Source: Ophiocordyceps camponoti-saundersi (nom. inval.) (lineage: Eukaryota; Ascomycota; Sordariomycetes; Hypocreales; Ophiocordycipitaceae). Taken from it: 64,000 nt of DNA. How positions within the stretch are numbered: position 1 is the stretch's first letter; each line of letters opens with the position of its first letter. The DNA lies in assembly GCA_003339415.1 (NCBI GenBank), contig PDHQ01000018.1, positions 124,001 to 188,000 of the forward strand. Direction: 5' to 3'. Positions 23,492 to 36,943 of the stretch are shown here, in pieces. Below the pieces are notes generated by a model. The model made no database searches. It was not told the origin of the DNA and worked only from the letters and a program-made list of their open reading frames with translations. The position numbers were made by a program, and so were the translations under genes.

Positions 23492-26400
23492 AGCTTCGTC
23501 GACTAACTACTGACGACTTTGCTGCTCTCCCCGGAGGAGAGTGATGAAATCGCCACTGAGGACAGGCGGAATGGAGGGTTAACACAGAGCAACAAGGACA
23601 AGCGGCGGACGAAGGAAACAGGAGAGAATCTCGTTTGACGTGCGCTATCACTATCAAGGCCTCCTCCTTTTATGTACTGTATGTGTTCTTCTCCTGATCC
23701 ACGACGTCTACCTCCATCAGAGGAGATTTCACGAGGAAGAAAACCCCGACCACCTCAAGATATTCAGAACGCGTAAGAAGAGAGGAAGTGAAGCTGCAAA
23801 TTTCGAGGATGAAGGACGACACAAGGCCATTGTTCTCCGGATCCGGCTTACATTTCTACGGGAGGCCGAGAAGGAAGCTTGGAACAAGGGTTGAGCTTCT
23901 ATTGTTGGGTCATTTTCCTGGTTGACAGGAACGTGGATGGTCTTGGCAGAGGTTTATAGTTTTTACAGGGGGGGGGGTGGAGCTTTATCTCTGTTCAGCT
24001 CTCTCTCTCTCTGTGTTTTCCAACTGGCCTGGAGATTCCGAGTTCACCTATCAAGTAGGAAACATATGTATATTGACGAGATGGTGAAGATGGCCATTAT
24101 GATACATCTAGAGTCAGTCTTCTTCCCGGGAGTTTACAAAAGTAGAGAAAGAAAGAAGCTCGCAACTGTCGTCGACTGCCAAGACTTGGCGGAGCTCGGC
24201 AGTGGATCCCCGGAAGTGGAGCCGATCGGCGTGGGCCGGTTGCCGGGCGATGGAGAACAAGGTTTTTGCCATTCTCCGAAGAGGCTGGACGAGAAGAAGG
24301 AGGAGGCTGAATAGGAGGGATATCGTCTTTTCGGAAACGGGGATCCGGAGACGGTAATTGGTGGTTGGAACAGCATCTTGGGATGGAAACGTGTAGAGAG
24401 GGAGAGAAGCTGTACATACATACATGTGTATACTGTATGCCTTCCTGCTTCGAAGCCAAGGGACGTGATTTGAAGCTCTTGTTTGAAGGAGCCAGGGGTT
24501 CCCTCAGAAGGTCGAGAGAAGGTCGAGAGGCTGGGGATCAGCCAGGACAAGGTCGTGCACGCTCTGCTCCGCCATTCAGAACAGTCCACTCAATGACATG
24601 AGGTTGTAAAACTAATGCGTATGTATGTAGATGGATCGACTCCGAGCCGATATTGCCTGCAAGGCAAGGCCACATTGCTATAAGCGTATGTATGTATGTA
24701 CGTGCGTAAGGATGATGACGCCCTCTTCCCACGACGGATACCACCGTCTACGGCACATACCTACATATGTACATATGTATGTGCATACTCTTACACACGA
24801 TGTGACGGCATACATACACACATACACACACACATACATACATACATATACTCATAGGGATATATATCACAGACATACATACACCCGCACAATACTCCCC
24901 TCATCTCAAGTCCGTCACTTGCATACATATATAGGGGGGCGAGCCGCTCTGCAGGCAGCTCGAGCGTTTCATCTCCCCCCCCCCGCACGCGCCCTGCTCA
25001 CTGCAACGCCGAAGAGGGGAAAACAGGGGGTTGCAGTTCCTGGAGATGCTGCACACGAACGGGCATTTTACCCACTCCTTTTCCGTCCGAGAGCTGCGGC
25101 TGTTGTGCCATTAGGGTTATGTCGAGCGGAGTATTCATATTTGCCACGGCACCTATTCCTATTAGACACGACATTCTGAAATTAGCGGTACGTACCTGAT
25201 AACAAAGATAATTTTTTTTGCCCGGTACAAAGTCGTAGGACGCCTAAAGTTACTCGTAATCTATAGGTATCTATCTTTTCTACCTACCTCTACCTATTTT
25301 TACGTTTCTATGCCTAACTAAGCCTACCTATACTTTCTATACCTACCTCTGCTTACCTTTACTTTTTTTTTTCCGGCTAGAAAACGCAAAGCGTGCGCGC
25401 GGGTAGATAAAAAGATAGGTACTTACGGACTACGAGCGATATTTAAGTCTCCCTAGGCCTTGTACCGCTATCACGTTACGTGGTGGGGTAGGTCGGAAAA
25501 TGCCTTAGTAATTCGGTACGTACCGCTAAATCTAGGAGTGTCGTGTCTAATAGGAATAGGTGCCGTGGCAAATATGAATACTCACAATCAAAGTCACCCC
25601 GTCCGCAACGTGCCCGACAAGCACGACAAGTCCCTCCTATCAGATCAGCCCACACCCGACATCCCCAAACCGCCAACTCAAAGTCAACACGTTAGTTCTC
25701 CATCGTTAACACCGATTTCAGTAGCAGAATCCCAGCAACGACACACACACAAGGTTTCCCCCTCGCGTCAAGTAACCAGCATACATATGTACATACATAT
25801 CTCCGGGGTTGGAGAATAACTCTTAAACAGGAAAATCTGTCTATCCGTACTCAAAGTTGATTCCTTTCTCTCGTCTTAATTCATATCATCATCACACAGC
25901 TGCTCATCACTCTCCTTTTTCCTTCATCTTCTTCTCTTGTCCTCTTCAACATCTCCAAACCTCCCCCTTCGCCTTCTATCTACATACAACAGTATTTACA
26001 GACAGACACACAAAATCAACTCACAGAGCATTCCTCTCTAAAGCCGGAGAATTCCTCCCGTCCACGTGTCCACCCCCAAAAAAAGTCTCCACCTCTCCAC
26101 ACCATCCTCTTCTCCTCTCTTGCATACCAGGACCGTTTCTTCTTTCTTTCTTTTTTTTAGTTCCTTCCGCCCTCCTTTTTCATCTCTGGACCCAGGCGCG
26201 TTTCAGCGTCGAGCAACCAGCACAATCCACACAAGAAAGGATATGGCGAGAGAAGAGAGGTGGAATAAAAAACGCCGCGCTTCCCTTTTAAATATGACCC
26301 CAATTTCGTGACGGTAGGAGATGAAGATGGATGAGAAGAGGAAGAAAAAAAAGTGAAGGGCCACGTAAAGGAAACAGGAAAATGGTTGAATAAATTGACA

Positions 26401-26686
26401 AGATGAAGAGAAGAAGACAAAGGAGAAAGAGGAGTTGCAAAACATAGGTGATGAGAGGGGGGGGGGGAAACCTTGCCCAAAGTTCCCGCAGTAAGGGAAA
26501 AACACCCTCGTATATGTATATATGTATGTATCTGTGAATGCTCCAGGGACCCCCAAAAGTCCCAGTGTCCAGAAATTGTGCGGAAGAGTGCGATATGTAG
26601 GTTCAAGGAAGAAGAAAAATGGATAAGGCCCGGTGAAAAGTCAAGGCCGAACAAGGCAAAACGTTGATCATCACCAGGAACAAGGC
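23492..26686. other. Intergenic region with a MITE and microsatellites
   Basis: This 3.2-kb region upstream of the GH16 gene and downstream of the kinase carries: a CT tract near 24000; CATA/GTAT tetranucleotide runs at about 24,680-24,860; the MITE at 25129-25583; a TATCCGTA octamer at 25842-25849; and a CT-rich stretch at 25,860-26,160. Apparent frames (for example 26157-26906 minus) are low-complexity or antisense. No gene is called. Confidence 0.6.
25129..25583. mobile_element. MITE with 68-bp terminal inverted repeats
   Basis: The left end (25129-25196, starting GAGTATTCATATTTGCC and ending GCGGTACGTACC) is the near-exact reverse complement of the right end (25515-25583). Only a short stretch next to the TCGTGTCTAATAGG-type core differs. 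The 318-bp interior is AT-rich, with TACCTACC/TTTTACC runs and no coding potential. Total length is about 455 bp, the form of a non-autonomous miniature inverted-repeat element. A clean target duplication is not obvious: if the outermost GAG/CTC are host bases, the element would sit between TA dinucleotides (Tc1/mariner style), but this is not decided. Confidence 0.85.
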
Positions 26687-28464
26687 TCAGTAGCATCCCT
26701 GGAATGCCGGTAGAAACTGCACCTGCTGGTGAAATGCAGCCTGATGTTGAGCCATTGGCGCCTGCTGAACGTATTTCACCATCCCCCACAGGGGCGGGAA
26801 AAAGGAAGACCGCGGCGGCTGGTGCGGTTGCGGGTGATGACAGGGCGTCAACGGCGACGACGTCTGTATCGGTGCCGGAGCCGGTAGCGGCGTGGGCCGC
26901 AGACAAGAGACGACAGCATCGGCCGGGGAGCGGACGGGGACGGGACCGGTGTAGTGCTGAGAGGCGACTTCGTGGCCGGGCGGGACCATGGGCGACACGT
27001 CGCGGAAGCCATCGGGCTCGTACGTGCGCGGGGTGTAGTCCTGGTGGTGACGATCCTGCTCGTACGTGCGCGACGTGTACTCTTGATGTTGACGCTCTTG
27101 AAGAAAGTCGTCGTCCAGGTCGTCGATGGAGGAGACGCTCGAGGTAAGTGAGCCGTCGTCGGACGACGTGGTGGGCGACAGGGGCGAATCGTACTCGTAA
27201 TCGTCCACGACGGCGTCCTCGTAGCTAACGTATTCGGAAGGAGGAGGGATGAGCGGAGGCAGTAGCGCTGGTAGAGTAGGAGGAGACGGAGGCAAATGTT
27301 GCTGCTGCTGTTGTTGTTGGTGGTGGTGGTCATGGTGCGGCTTGACTACTGCTGCTGCTGATGCTGAAGAGGATGATGGGGAAGACGGATAAGAGGAGGG
27401 GAAGGGGGGGGAAGAGGAGGAAGTAGAAGAAGAAGAGGAAACGGTAAAGGCGGAGCAGGCCATAATTCGTGCCCGCAGTTCGGGAAGGGTGATGCGCTGT
27501 TCGGGTCGAGCGGTGAAGATGCGGCTGAGGATGTCGTTGAGCTCATCGGTGAGGGGGAGAATGGTCTTGAGGAAGTGGCGGGAGCGGGAGTAGGCGCGGT
27601 AGGTTGAGTCTTGTAGGGAGGCTTGCTTCCAAGGGTTTCGGCCGCAGGTGAGGTTGACGAGGATGACGCCGAGGGACCAAACGTCGTTGGGGGCGCACAT
27701 GTAGTAGGGCTTGCGGGCGGAGGGATCGAGACATTCTGTTCATTAGGGGGTTGCCCTGGTTAGAAAAGGGGGTCGAAACAAGGGGAAGAGAAGGCGAGTA
27801 AAGTACCTGGACTCATGTAAAAGGTCGAACCACAACCGTAGTCCTCGGATTGCTCCTCGGACGTGGCGAGGCCGAAGTCAGCCAGTTTGACCGTCTCGCC
27901 TCCGTCGGTGACGAGGATATTCTCGGGCTTCAGGTCGCGATGGTAGATGCGCAGCTTGTGACAGTGCTCGACGGCGTCGAGGATCTGCAGGAAGATGGTG
28001 CGCGACAAGTGATCCTTGCCAACGTATTGTCCCAGCTCGGTGATGTTGTGAAACAGGTCGCCTTCCGGGCAGTATTCGAGGATAACGTATACGCAGTCCG
28101 GGTCGTCGACAATCTTGAGCATGCTGACGATGTTGGGATGAGCAGAAGCTAGGTAGTGAAGCCGTATCTCGCGCTGCTGATAGGCCACCTGTCGACGTTC
28201 CAAAGGCGCGCCATCGGGGGCGAACTTGCTGAGGCACTTGACGGCGTAACGGACGCCGGTATCGACGTGGACGGCAGAGTAGACGACGCCGTAGGCTCCG
28301 GTGCCGAGGATGTCTGTCAGTTGCAGCTTTCCCTCGAGCAATCTGCCCAGTCTGTCCTCGGGTGCCAGCGGGACACAACGAAATGACCGTGACGTCGGCG
28401 GTTTGTCGTAGGCGACGGGCGAGGTCGGAGGAGTAAGATAACCGTAAGGACCAGGGTTATGCAT
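26687..28464 (-). CDS. Ran1/Pat1-like serine/threonine kinase
   Basis: Two exons, complement(join(26687..27735, 27807..28464)), 568 aa. The 71-nt intron (GTACTT...AACAG) splits the activation segment and rejoins it as FYMSPECLDPSAR. The start is the ATG giving MHNPGPYGYLTPPTSP. Kinase motifs: glycine loop GTGAYGVVY (from 54), Lys77 in AVKCL, catalytic loop HRDLKPEN (Asp177), Asp196 of DFG, then DVWSLGVILVNLTCGRNPW and a Cterminal-lobe Arg in ARPEQRITLPELR. This order and the LVNLTCGRNPW block are typical of the fungal Ran1/Ksp1/Sks1 group linked to nutrient response and meiosis or differentiation. After about residue 320 the tail is disordered: Ser runs, poly-His/Gln, and a duplicated HQ(E/D)YT(S/P)RTYE unit. 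It is preceded by an extraordinarily long gene-free stretch. Confidence 0.9.
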
Positions 28465-29044
28465 CTTGGTCCTAGCTTTTGTTGTCTCTCTCTCGCTCAC
28501 TCACTCACACACTCTCTCTCTATGCTCTCGTGAGGCGAGAGAAGCAACTGAGCCGCATCCGCAAAGAGGAAGAGAGAAGTGAAGATGGGAAAAAGATAAG
28601 ACAGGGTTGAAGGAGGACGACGATAACGAAGCAAATTCGGATCTATGTAAGGAGAAGAATGAAAAGGAAATATATTTTGTGTGTGTGTGAGTATGAAGTA
28701 AGAAGAGGAGAGAAAATATTAAGGGATCTTGCTCGTGTTCGAGTGGTGAGAGAGTTGAGTTGGTTGAAGGTGTTGTTGAGAGGGTAGTTGTATGTGTGTG
28801 AGAGCGTGAGCGCAGGCGTGAGTGTGAGTGTGTGTGTGTGTGTGTGTATGTATGTATAAGAAAGGCAACACTCAACCAACCGTCGGACGACAGTGAACCG
28901 GCATGAAAAGAGGGGAAAGGGAAACACAGCCGAAAGAGTTTAAAAAGGAAAGAAAGAGAGAGGGAAAAAAAAGGGGGGGCGAGAGCAGTTGAGAACCGGA
29001 TGTTGTTTTGTATGAGTATGATTGTACTGTATGTATCCGTAGAG

Positions 29045-29047
<3 letters not shown>

Positions 29048-29136
<89 letters not shown>
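29048..29136 (+). repeat. Homopolymer of 89 consecutive G
   Basis: An uninterrupted run of 89 G, immediately preceded by GAGGGA and followed by ACGTTGTGTGG. It lies about 0.6 kb upstream of the Ran1-like kinase start. Such a tract can form G-quadruplex structures on the plus strand, and its length in the assembly may be unreliable. Confidence 0.95.
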
Positions 29137-29138
<2 letters not shown>

Positions 29139-29379
29139 GTTGTGTGGTGCGTGTGGCGTGTGAGTGTGTGTGAGTGTGAGTGTGAGTGGGGATGGGAGGG
29201 TTGATGTGTTTGACTTTCTGCCTTTTAAGATGGACTAAAAGCGGCTAATTTTTCTTTCTTTTTTTCCTTGTATAACGGGAAGTGAAAAGATGATTGGCAC
29301 AGAGAGAAGAAGGAGAAGAAGTAGAAAAGAGATGGCGGTGGTGGTGGTGGTGGTGGTGGTGGGTGAGAAGGAGGGGAAA

Positions 29380-29411
<32 letters not shown>

Positions 29412-29785
29412 ATGAATGGTGGGCGGGCGGGCGCCAGTTGTGAGGCTGACAAGGGAAAAAAAAAAAAAAAAGGAAGGCGAGGTAAGGCGAGGCGGGCGCG
29501 GGATGGATGGATGGATTGACGGTGGGAGTATGAATGTACCCGAGAAGGTTATGCGAGAGGAACAGAAGAAGAAGAAGAAGAAAGGGGGGGGGGGGGGGGG
29601 AGGGGCCTCGAGGAGGAGTCTAGATAACGAAGAACAGGCGAGAGAAGGGGGTGGGGGGGTGGAAAGGATATGGTTCCACAAGCCGAGTAGGGATTAGGAT
29701 GGGTACAATTTTGTTCAAGTCATTAAAACAGAGAGAGAGAGAGAGTGTGTATGTGTGTGAGAGTCAACAGTCAAGAAGTGTGTGC

Positions 29786-29829
<44 letters not shown>

Positions 29830-31559
29830 AGAGGAGGGCAAAACCGGTTACAAGCATACATACATACATATGCATGTACTGGTAGTAGTAGTTAGTTGGT
29901 TAGTGCCTAGCAAGGTTGCTCGCCCCCTTTTCCCTCCTCTTCTTTCCACTCCCTCTTTCCCTGTTTGGAGCATGTTTCTCAGCCGATCCCTCTCCTCCTC
30001 TTCTTCTTCTTCTTCTTCCCATTTCTCTTTCCTTCCTTTTGTTTCGCATCTCACTCTGTCTCTATCGCTTTTCCATTTTTTTCTCTCTCAATCTCACTTC
30101 TTCATCTCCGCAGTCAGGTCCTGAATTCCTCGGTATGCAGCACGGATTCGACGGCGGAGTCGTTATGTTTGTGTGTGTGGGTGAAAATATGAGCGTGTTA
30201 TGAGTCTGTGTGAGTGTGTGGGTGAAAAGGTGGGCTAAGAGAAAAAAAAAGGAAAGTGCGTCTGTGTCCCTGTGTGCGCCCCACCTCGGCGTGGGCCCCT
30301 TTTCCGCCCAAGCTGCTGTCCAGTGTCCACTATCCGTGCCGGTGTACCCATGTACCTATGTACAGTAAGGACATACCTGCCATACCGGCTAACTAGCAGG
30401 GACTGGCAACTACGAACCAATTCAGGGTAGGTTTCTCATTGCCCCACCCAGACAGACACCCACCTCCACCAATCCCCTAAAGAGAAAAAAAGAGAAAATA
30501 GTGAAAGACATCGGGGCGGTCGAGGCTTTTTTTCTTTTTTATTGCAAGTGGAGCGAGTGTGAGTAACACAGTGTACAAGTGTGTACGAGGCGGTAATGTA
30601 TCGCGCGCACCACAGCTGTGATCGATGGATCTGTAGCTTCCCCACCGGGAATAGGTGAGAAGGGGACATGTCTTGGGGGTGGAAACAGCTTAGCTTGATC
30701 GAGCATGAGAGACATGAGTCAGATGTATTCATGGCTCTGAGTCAAGTATCCGAACCCTCTCTCTTTCCTCTTAGACCCCTTTTCTTTCTTTTTATAGGAA
30801 TAAGAGGAAGAGAGGGAAAGAAAGAACGGGGATTAAAAAAAAATCCCTCGCCCGATTCAAGGGAGGGAGGAAGGAAAAAAAAAGAAGGGGCGAGTCAGAG
30901 AGTCTAGCCACGGGGTCTGTCTCTGTCTCTGTCTCTGTCTCTGTCTCTGTCTCTCCTTCTCCCTATGTTTTTCTTATCCATCCCTCTCACGAAACCATCT
31001 CTCTTTCTCTCTCTCTCTCTTTCTCCCCTATGCTTCTATACTTGTGCAGATAATCACTATCCGTGATTTAATCTCTCTCTGCCTCTATGTATGTATGTAC
31101 GCAGGTAAATACCTCCATCCGTACCATCAGTTTTAAAGCACCCTTCTAGTCCTGAAACTAACCTGCTAGTGCCCGGACTAAATTAAAGGGATAAAAACGG
31201 TATCCGTCGGCAAGGTAGCGCTTAAACTAAGGTACAGAGGTAGGTATGCAGTATTGAAAAACTGGTATGAAGCCAACACACACACACACTCACACACATG
31301 ATCACACCCTCACCATCTCTACCCGTCCATTTAGAAAGAATAGAAAACGATGGTGTAAACTATAAGCCTGCTCTCTCTCTCTCTCTCTCGTTTTTTCTTT
31401 CTTTCTCTCTATAAAGAAGGGAAAGAAAAAAGTAAAAACACTAGACTATTACCCTAAACGGACTCTTCTGCAGCCAGCAAGGCGGAAATACATATGTATC
31501 ATGTTACCGTTAACAGAGAGACGGCGAGGGGCGAGGGAGAGGGAGAGAGACTTTGCCGC

Positions 31560-31680
31560 CGCCTTGCCCGTGCAGCGCGCAGCATGCAGCGTGCAGCATG
31601 CATTGCAGGGTGCAGTTGCAGGGTGCAGTTGCAGGGTGCAGAGTGCAGAGTGCATGCAGCAAGCAAGCAAGCAAGCAAGC
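31560..31680. repeat. GCAG/TGCAGGG minisatellite
   Basis: Tandem variants of TGCAGGGTGCAGT and GCAGCATGCAGCGT run into a clean AAGC tetranucleotide repeat at about 31,660-31,682. It is not coding. Confidence 0.7.
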
Positions 31681-34011
31681 AGTAAAGCACAGTATCCACG
31701 GACTACTGGTCACCATACATAGGTGATAGCCCACTCGACTCGACTCACTTAACCTCTCCTTCGTCGACCGATCGAATCGGATCGAACGAGACGGCTGATG
31801 ATTTGCACCCTCATTTTCATTCATTCATTCATTCATGTATTCTTATTCACATCTTTTTTTTTCTCTATTGAAACAGGGTCACGCGATCTTTATGAATACC
31901 GTGTGATTTTCTCCCCTTGTATATCCGTAATTGATTCCATCATCTAACATAACAGCAAGCAACATCTTGACTCGCCCCAGTCCCCCCTATCCCAGGTTCT
32001 CTCCCCCCCCCCTCCCAGACCCAACCCCCCCCCATGTTCAGCGCTTCTTTCTTTCTTTCCCATGGATTTCTTCTCTTTACGGGGAGATAAAAAAGGGGGG
32101 TTCTTGCTTCGTCATCGCTTCTTCATCCCCCCCCAAACCCCGAAAGTGAGGCTGTCGTGCATTTATTCCATCTTCTTCAATCTCCGGAACGCGCGCCTCT
32201 TTCTTTCTCAATCTGCGCCCGACTTGTTTGCTACCTCCCTAGATCGGTAAATTTTTTTTTCCTTCTTTTTCTTTTTCTTAGCTCTTCTTACTTACTTTCT
32301 TTCTTTTGCCAAATTTTTTTTCTTCTCAAAGAGACCTTTAAAAAGGTATAGGACATAAATCAAAGCCTTAATGCCTCTAATCCATATCCGCTCGCCACCA
32401 CCAGTCAGCAGCAGCCTTGTTTCTTTTCTGTTTCAATTAACCGTTTCTTCCTTTTTGCTTCCCCCGTTTTCCATTCTAAAGAAGAAAGTATGTAAGCTGA
32501 AAGATATAGAGAGAGAGAGAGAGAGAGAAAGAAAGGGGGAAAAGAAAAAAACGAAGCTCACGGGGAAGAAAAAAAAAAGAACGCCATCTTGCTCAACTTA
32601 ACTCAACTCTCTCTCACAGTGCTGATACGGGATACTTCCAGCCCCATTCCTTTACGATTCCTGCCTGCCTGCGTGCCCGCCCGCCCGCCATGCATCCGTC
32701 ACACACACACACAACACACCGCGTTCGTAACACGGTCGATTCAGAACTCTCGTCCCGTCTTTGCCACACCACTTTGTGATCCATCTACTATACCTTTTAC
32801 GCGCATATGTATTTAAACGCATATGTATGCAGATACGCAAACATCTGCACTCGCCACCTACCCGATACCTTCTTCAACCATCACAAAATTGCGATAAGCA
32901 GCAAGAAGAGCAAGGGATGTGAAAAGAGGGAAAAAAACAAGAAAATAAATTCACAGCGTAACCGCAGAGCATCGTGACGCGACGTAACCCTCGCCTCAGC
33001 AGCTGCCGCGGGTTTCGCCCCCCCCCTCCCCAAACCGGAGACGAACCCCCGTTAACCATCCTCGACCGACGCACGAGGCAGAAGAGACAGATGGACAGAC
33101 GCCAAAGAAGAAACAGGCCATCATCTCCAATCATCTTATAAACAGTTCATCTCTCGCTGCCTGACAAGGGGCCATGTAATCTGTTCTTTTGCCGCTCGAG
33201 ACGGACAAATAGGCTTTGCTTGATCCGTAGCCGCATGTATTACGTGCACTGCATGTCCGTATACTCCGTATATATACATATTCTCCTCTGTATTTATGAG
33301 CGTATACAGGCATATGCAAGTAAATGTACGTGTATAAGTAGATAAACAGTACGGACACCTCGACGCTGGAATATACCTAGGTAGAGAAAGACGATTCCTT
33401 TCAAGGATTTTTATTTATTTATTATCGTCAGCTGAGGCGCCTCTCTCTCTCTCTCTCTTTCTTTTTCCCGCCTCATATCCTTTTATGTGTCTTTTTCTCG
33501 CTCTGTCTTACTCTTTCTTAACTCCCCCCACCCGGTCACATACTCCGTACATACCTACATACATAATTCGTGTACATACATAGTATTCTGCATATCCGTT
33601 TGTGCAAGTTATACATACATATGTACTATGTTGTATGTAAGTAAACATCGTCCGTACCAGGTGGTGAGAATCAAGGTGGTGATGGAGGGTGAGATGCAAG
33701 CAGCATCGATCCAAAATCCGCTCTCCCTTGCTTCTCGCCCCCCCCCCCCCCCTCTCTAACCGCTGAAGGACCGTTCCAACCACACAGACAAGACACACAG
33801 CCTCACATCCTAACCGTACATCTGTATCCGTACATTGTCATTTCTTATGTCTGTCTGCCTGTTTTTACAAAGTATGTATATACATACATATTCGTACATA
33901 CATACATAGATTGTGTTCGTGACCGCCTCGATTCATTCCACCCCTCCCACACACACACACACCTGATGATAGACCTCCTCGTTGCTTTGCCTTGCCTTGC
34001 CTTGCTTTGCC

Positions 34012-34012
<1 letters not shown>

Positions 34013-34047
<35 letters not shown>

Positions 34048-34074
34048 CCCCTCCCCCCCCCCCCCCCCCCCCCC
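34013..34074 (+). repeat. Poly-C tract (C32, C6, C22)
   Basis: Runs of 32, 6 and 22 C are separated by single T bases; a CCTTG repeat lies just before (33,988-34,012). The minus strand is therefore G-rich in the same way as the G89 tract. Confidence 0.95.
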
Positions 34075-36488
34075 TTGCACGAATACAACTCTGCCAACAA
34101 CATCATCAACATCAACAACATCAACAATACGACTCAACAACAGCTCATCAGCACAGACCATACCCTACACCTACATACGTACATACACACATCATCCATC
34201 ATTCGTACATGTCACACGCGTGCCACCACCGCCACCCATCCAACCAACCAACTATTCAAGCCAGTCAGCCAACAAAACAAGAAAAAAAAAAGAAAGAAAG
34301 AACCGTCTTTCTCTGCCGAATCGATCCCATCTCCGTCAGTCGTTCATCATTCGTCTCGACTCTGTTTATTCATTCTTTCTCTCGTCTCGTCTGTTTTTTT
34401 TCCTTTTCTCTTGCTGCTTTTCATCGGCATCACCGTGTATCACAGTATCCGTATCAGCGTCTCTCTCTCACACACACAACATATGTATATACATACAGTG
34501 TATCTACACTGACACGGATACAAGAATAAATCATGTACAAAAACCCTAATAACCTAATGAATTCACTTACCGATTTCCCTTTCCTTCTGTTCTTCCTTCC
34601 TTCTTTTCTCTCACCCGCTAACCTCCGTCCGTTCCTCCCCCCCCCCCCCCCTCTCCGCTTCCCTTCTAACCGGTCCTTCTTCTCCGCTTCCTTTTTCTTT
34701 TCTTTTCCTTCCTTCCTTCCTTCCGGCCCCGCTTATTCCCTGCCGTGAAGTGGGGCCGCAGCGGTCGGAGAAATAAAAAAACAAGACGAGCGACCCACTT
34801 ACTCCGGCTTTACGGATCTTTTTTACTCCACACGCCACCGATCAAAGGCGCCAACACCTTTTTTAACCGGTCCGCCGGGAAGAAGAAAGAGAAGAGAAAA
34901 GAAGGAAGAGAGAAGGATGTCGTTCTTCCTTTGTTCCGATATAATTCTACGGATAGATGGATAGGTAGGTAGGTATATATCGTCACAGATCTTCTTTGCC
35001 TTGCAATCCACACAAAGCCACGGCTCTTCACACACCAGAACAAAAAAACCCCCCCCCTTAATCATGATTCATGAACCAAGACGTCCCCCGTTTTTTTTTT
35101 TCTCTCCCTTGCGTTTCTCTCAAGGTAGTTAGGTAGTTGTGTATGTAGTGTTTACCTGGCCTTTATAACGTTAAAGGGTAATGTGCTCACTACCTATGTA
35201 TGTACGAATCTCAAACAGCCACACCCCTCCTATTCTCCTCCCTCGGACTACCTACCCAGTTCTTTTCTTTCTCACCACGTAAGAAAAGAGGCCGATGACT
35301 TCTCTCCTATGTTCATAGCTGTCAGAAAGACGTGCTATTTTTATCCCATCTTAGTCTATACACGCTCTGATTCAGAACAAGCTCTTTTTATATCTAGCTT
35401 ACCTACCTCTCCATCTAAGGGGACTCCAGAACTGCTTCTCCGTTTTACATGTTGATAACTAGTTTGTTCTTTAGTTTGGCCGTTACTCCCCTGTTTCTTT
35501 CTTAAAAAAAGGTCCTTTAATCTCTCACAACTAGGTACATATATACGGATTAAGCAACATGGAATATTAAACACCAAGTATAAACTTCTCTATCAGGCTA
35601 TCAAACATACACACACACATACATACATACATACATACATATGAACGGAGTAATTCCCATCGCTATATCCCCGTTATAAGCTTTCTCTACCTCCCAGACA
35701 CGAACTCCCCCCTCCGGAAAAAAAAAGTCCCTTCTTCTTCTTCTTTTCCTCCTCCTCCCCCGCTCACCTTCCCCCCCCCCCATCTTTCCAAGACAACCTT
35801 CTTGCCTCCAAGACAAGAGAGAAGCTCGATTCGAGACCAGAGAGAAAGAGAGAGACAGAAAGAGAGACATCATGTCTTGTCTCCCATCGTTTTGTCTTGT
35901 TCTTGCCTTGTCTTGTCTTGTCTTGCCCTTGTTTTTGTCGTATCCCCCATCGTATCCTGTCTCTCTCTCAAACATGTCCACTTCTAAACAAAGAAGAAGA
36001 AGAAGAAGAAGAAGAAGAAGAAGAACCAGACTCTCACTGACGTATGTATGTAAGTATGCAAGTATGTAGGTAGACACCGCCAGCTAGCAATTTTATACAT
36101 GACCCTAGTCCCGATTTCTACTCCCACACTCACGGTCCTCACAAGTCCACAGGTGTGGAAACCGTCAACGCCAAACCACCACCAACAACAACCGTCAACA
36201 CCAATCGATACATCAAATCATATCATATCATATCGTAGCATATTATAGCATATCATAGTACGGATATACATACATAGCATCTACGGATATCCCATCATCC
36301 ACCTTCCCTTTCCCTTCCTTCCCCTTTTTCCCTTTCCCACACCGGCCCCGGTCCCCGCCCCGCCCCGGCCCCCCCCCCCAATCCACCGGTCGGTCTCGCC
36401 GTGTCTATATGTACATACATACATATCCACCGAGGAACTTTTCTTCGCCAACGGCTTCCCATCCGACTTGCTCTGCTCTGCTTTGCTT

Positions 36489-36524
<36 letters not shown>

Positions 36525-36890
36525 ACCGCATCCCTTTCCCCCATCGAAATCGAGACTAAACAAAGCCCGTCCCGTGTCCCACTCACTGCGCCCGTCCACA
36601 CGTGGCCCCCTTCCCAGCAACTTCCAGACCCCAGCCGTGTGTCGCCTCATGACACGCTACGCTACACAACTTGTCTTGCCACTCCCACCATCACCACCAC
36701 CTACCTCCTCCTCCTCTCTATCCGTACACACACGCATAATCCACCATACTTGGCGAGAAAAGGAGACCATCGTAGATCCAAGTTCCTTCTCGTCCATCCA
36801 CCTACCCACCTACTAGCCATAGTTAGTCATAGTCTTCTTCTTCTTCTCTCCCTTCTCCGATCCAAGAGAGATCCTCCGTAGAGATATCCG

Positions 36891-36892
<2 letters not shown>

Positions 36893-36940
<48 letters not shown>
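36893..36940. repeat. (AC)24 dinucleotide repeat
   Basis: An uninterrupted AC tract of about 48 bp in the pyrimidine-rich half of the gene desert, followed by CCTCCT-type tracts to about 37,020. Confidence 0.9.

Positions 36941-36943
<3 letters not shown>

Noticed and set aside
23640..23894. 84-codon plus-strand frame with hydrophobic start
   Set aside because: Begins at GTG with no ATG; the apparent membrane segment comes from CT-rich promoter DNA.
24631..25676. Two frames on opposite strands sharing the peptide EYSYLPRHLFLLDT
   Set aside because: The shared peptide is simply the two inverted repeats of the MITE translated outward; not a protein family.
26157..26906. 249-codon minus-strand frame
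   Set aside because: Overlaps the kinase 3' end in another frame and continues into CT-rich sequence; low complexity.
33865..34549. Overlapping frames with polyproline or polyglycine
   Set aside because: Translations of the C32/C22 tract in different frames; no coding evidence.
29788..36940. Regularly repeated short units that could suggest a CRISPR array
   Set aside because: They are contiguous microsatellites without unique spacers, and CRISPR arrays are not expected in a fungal genome.
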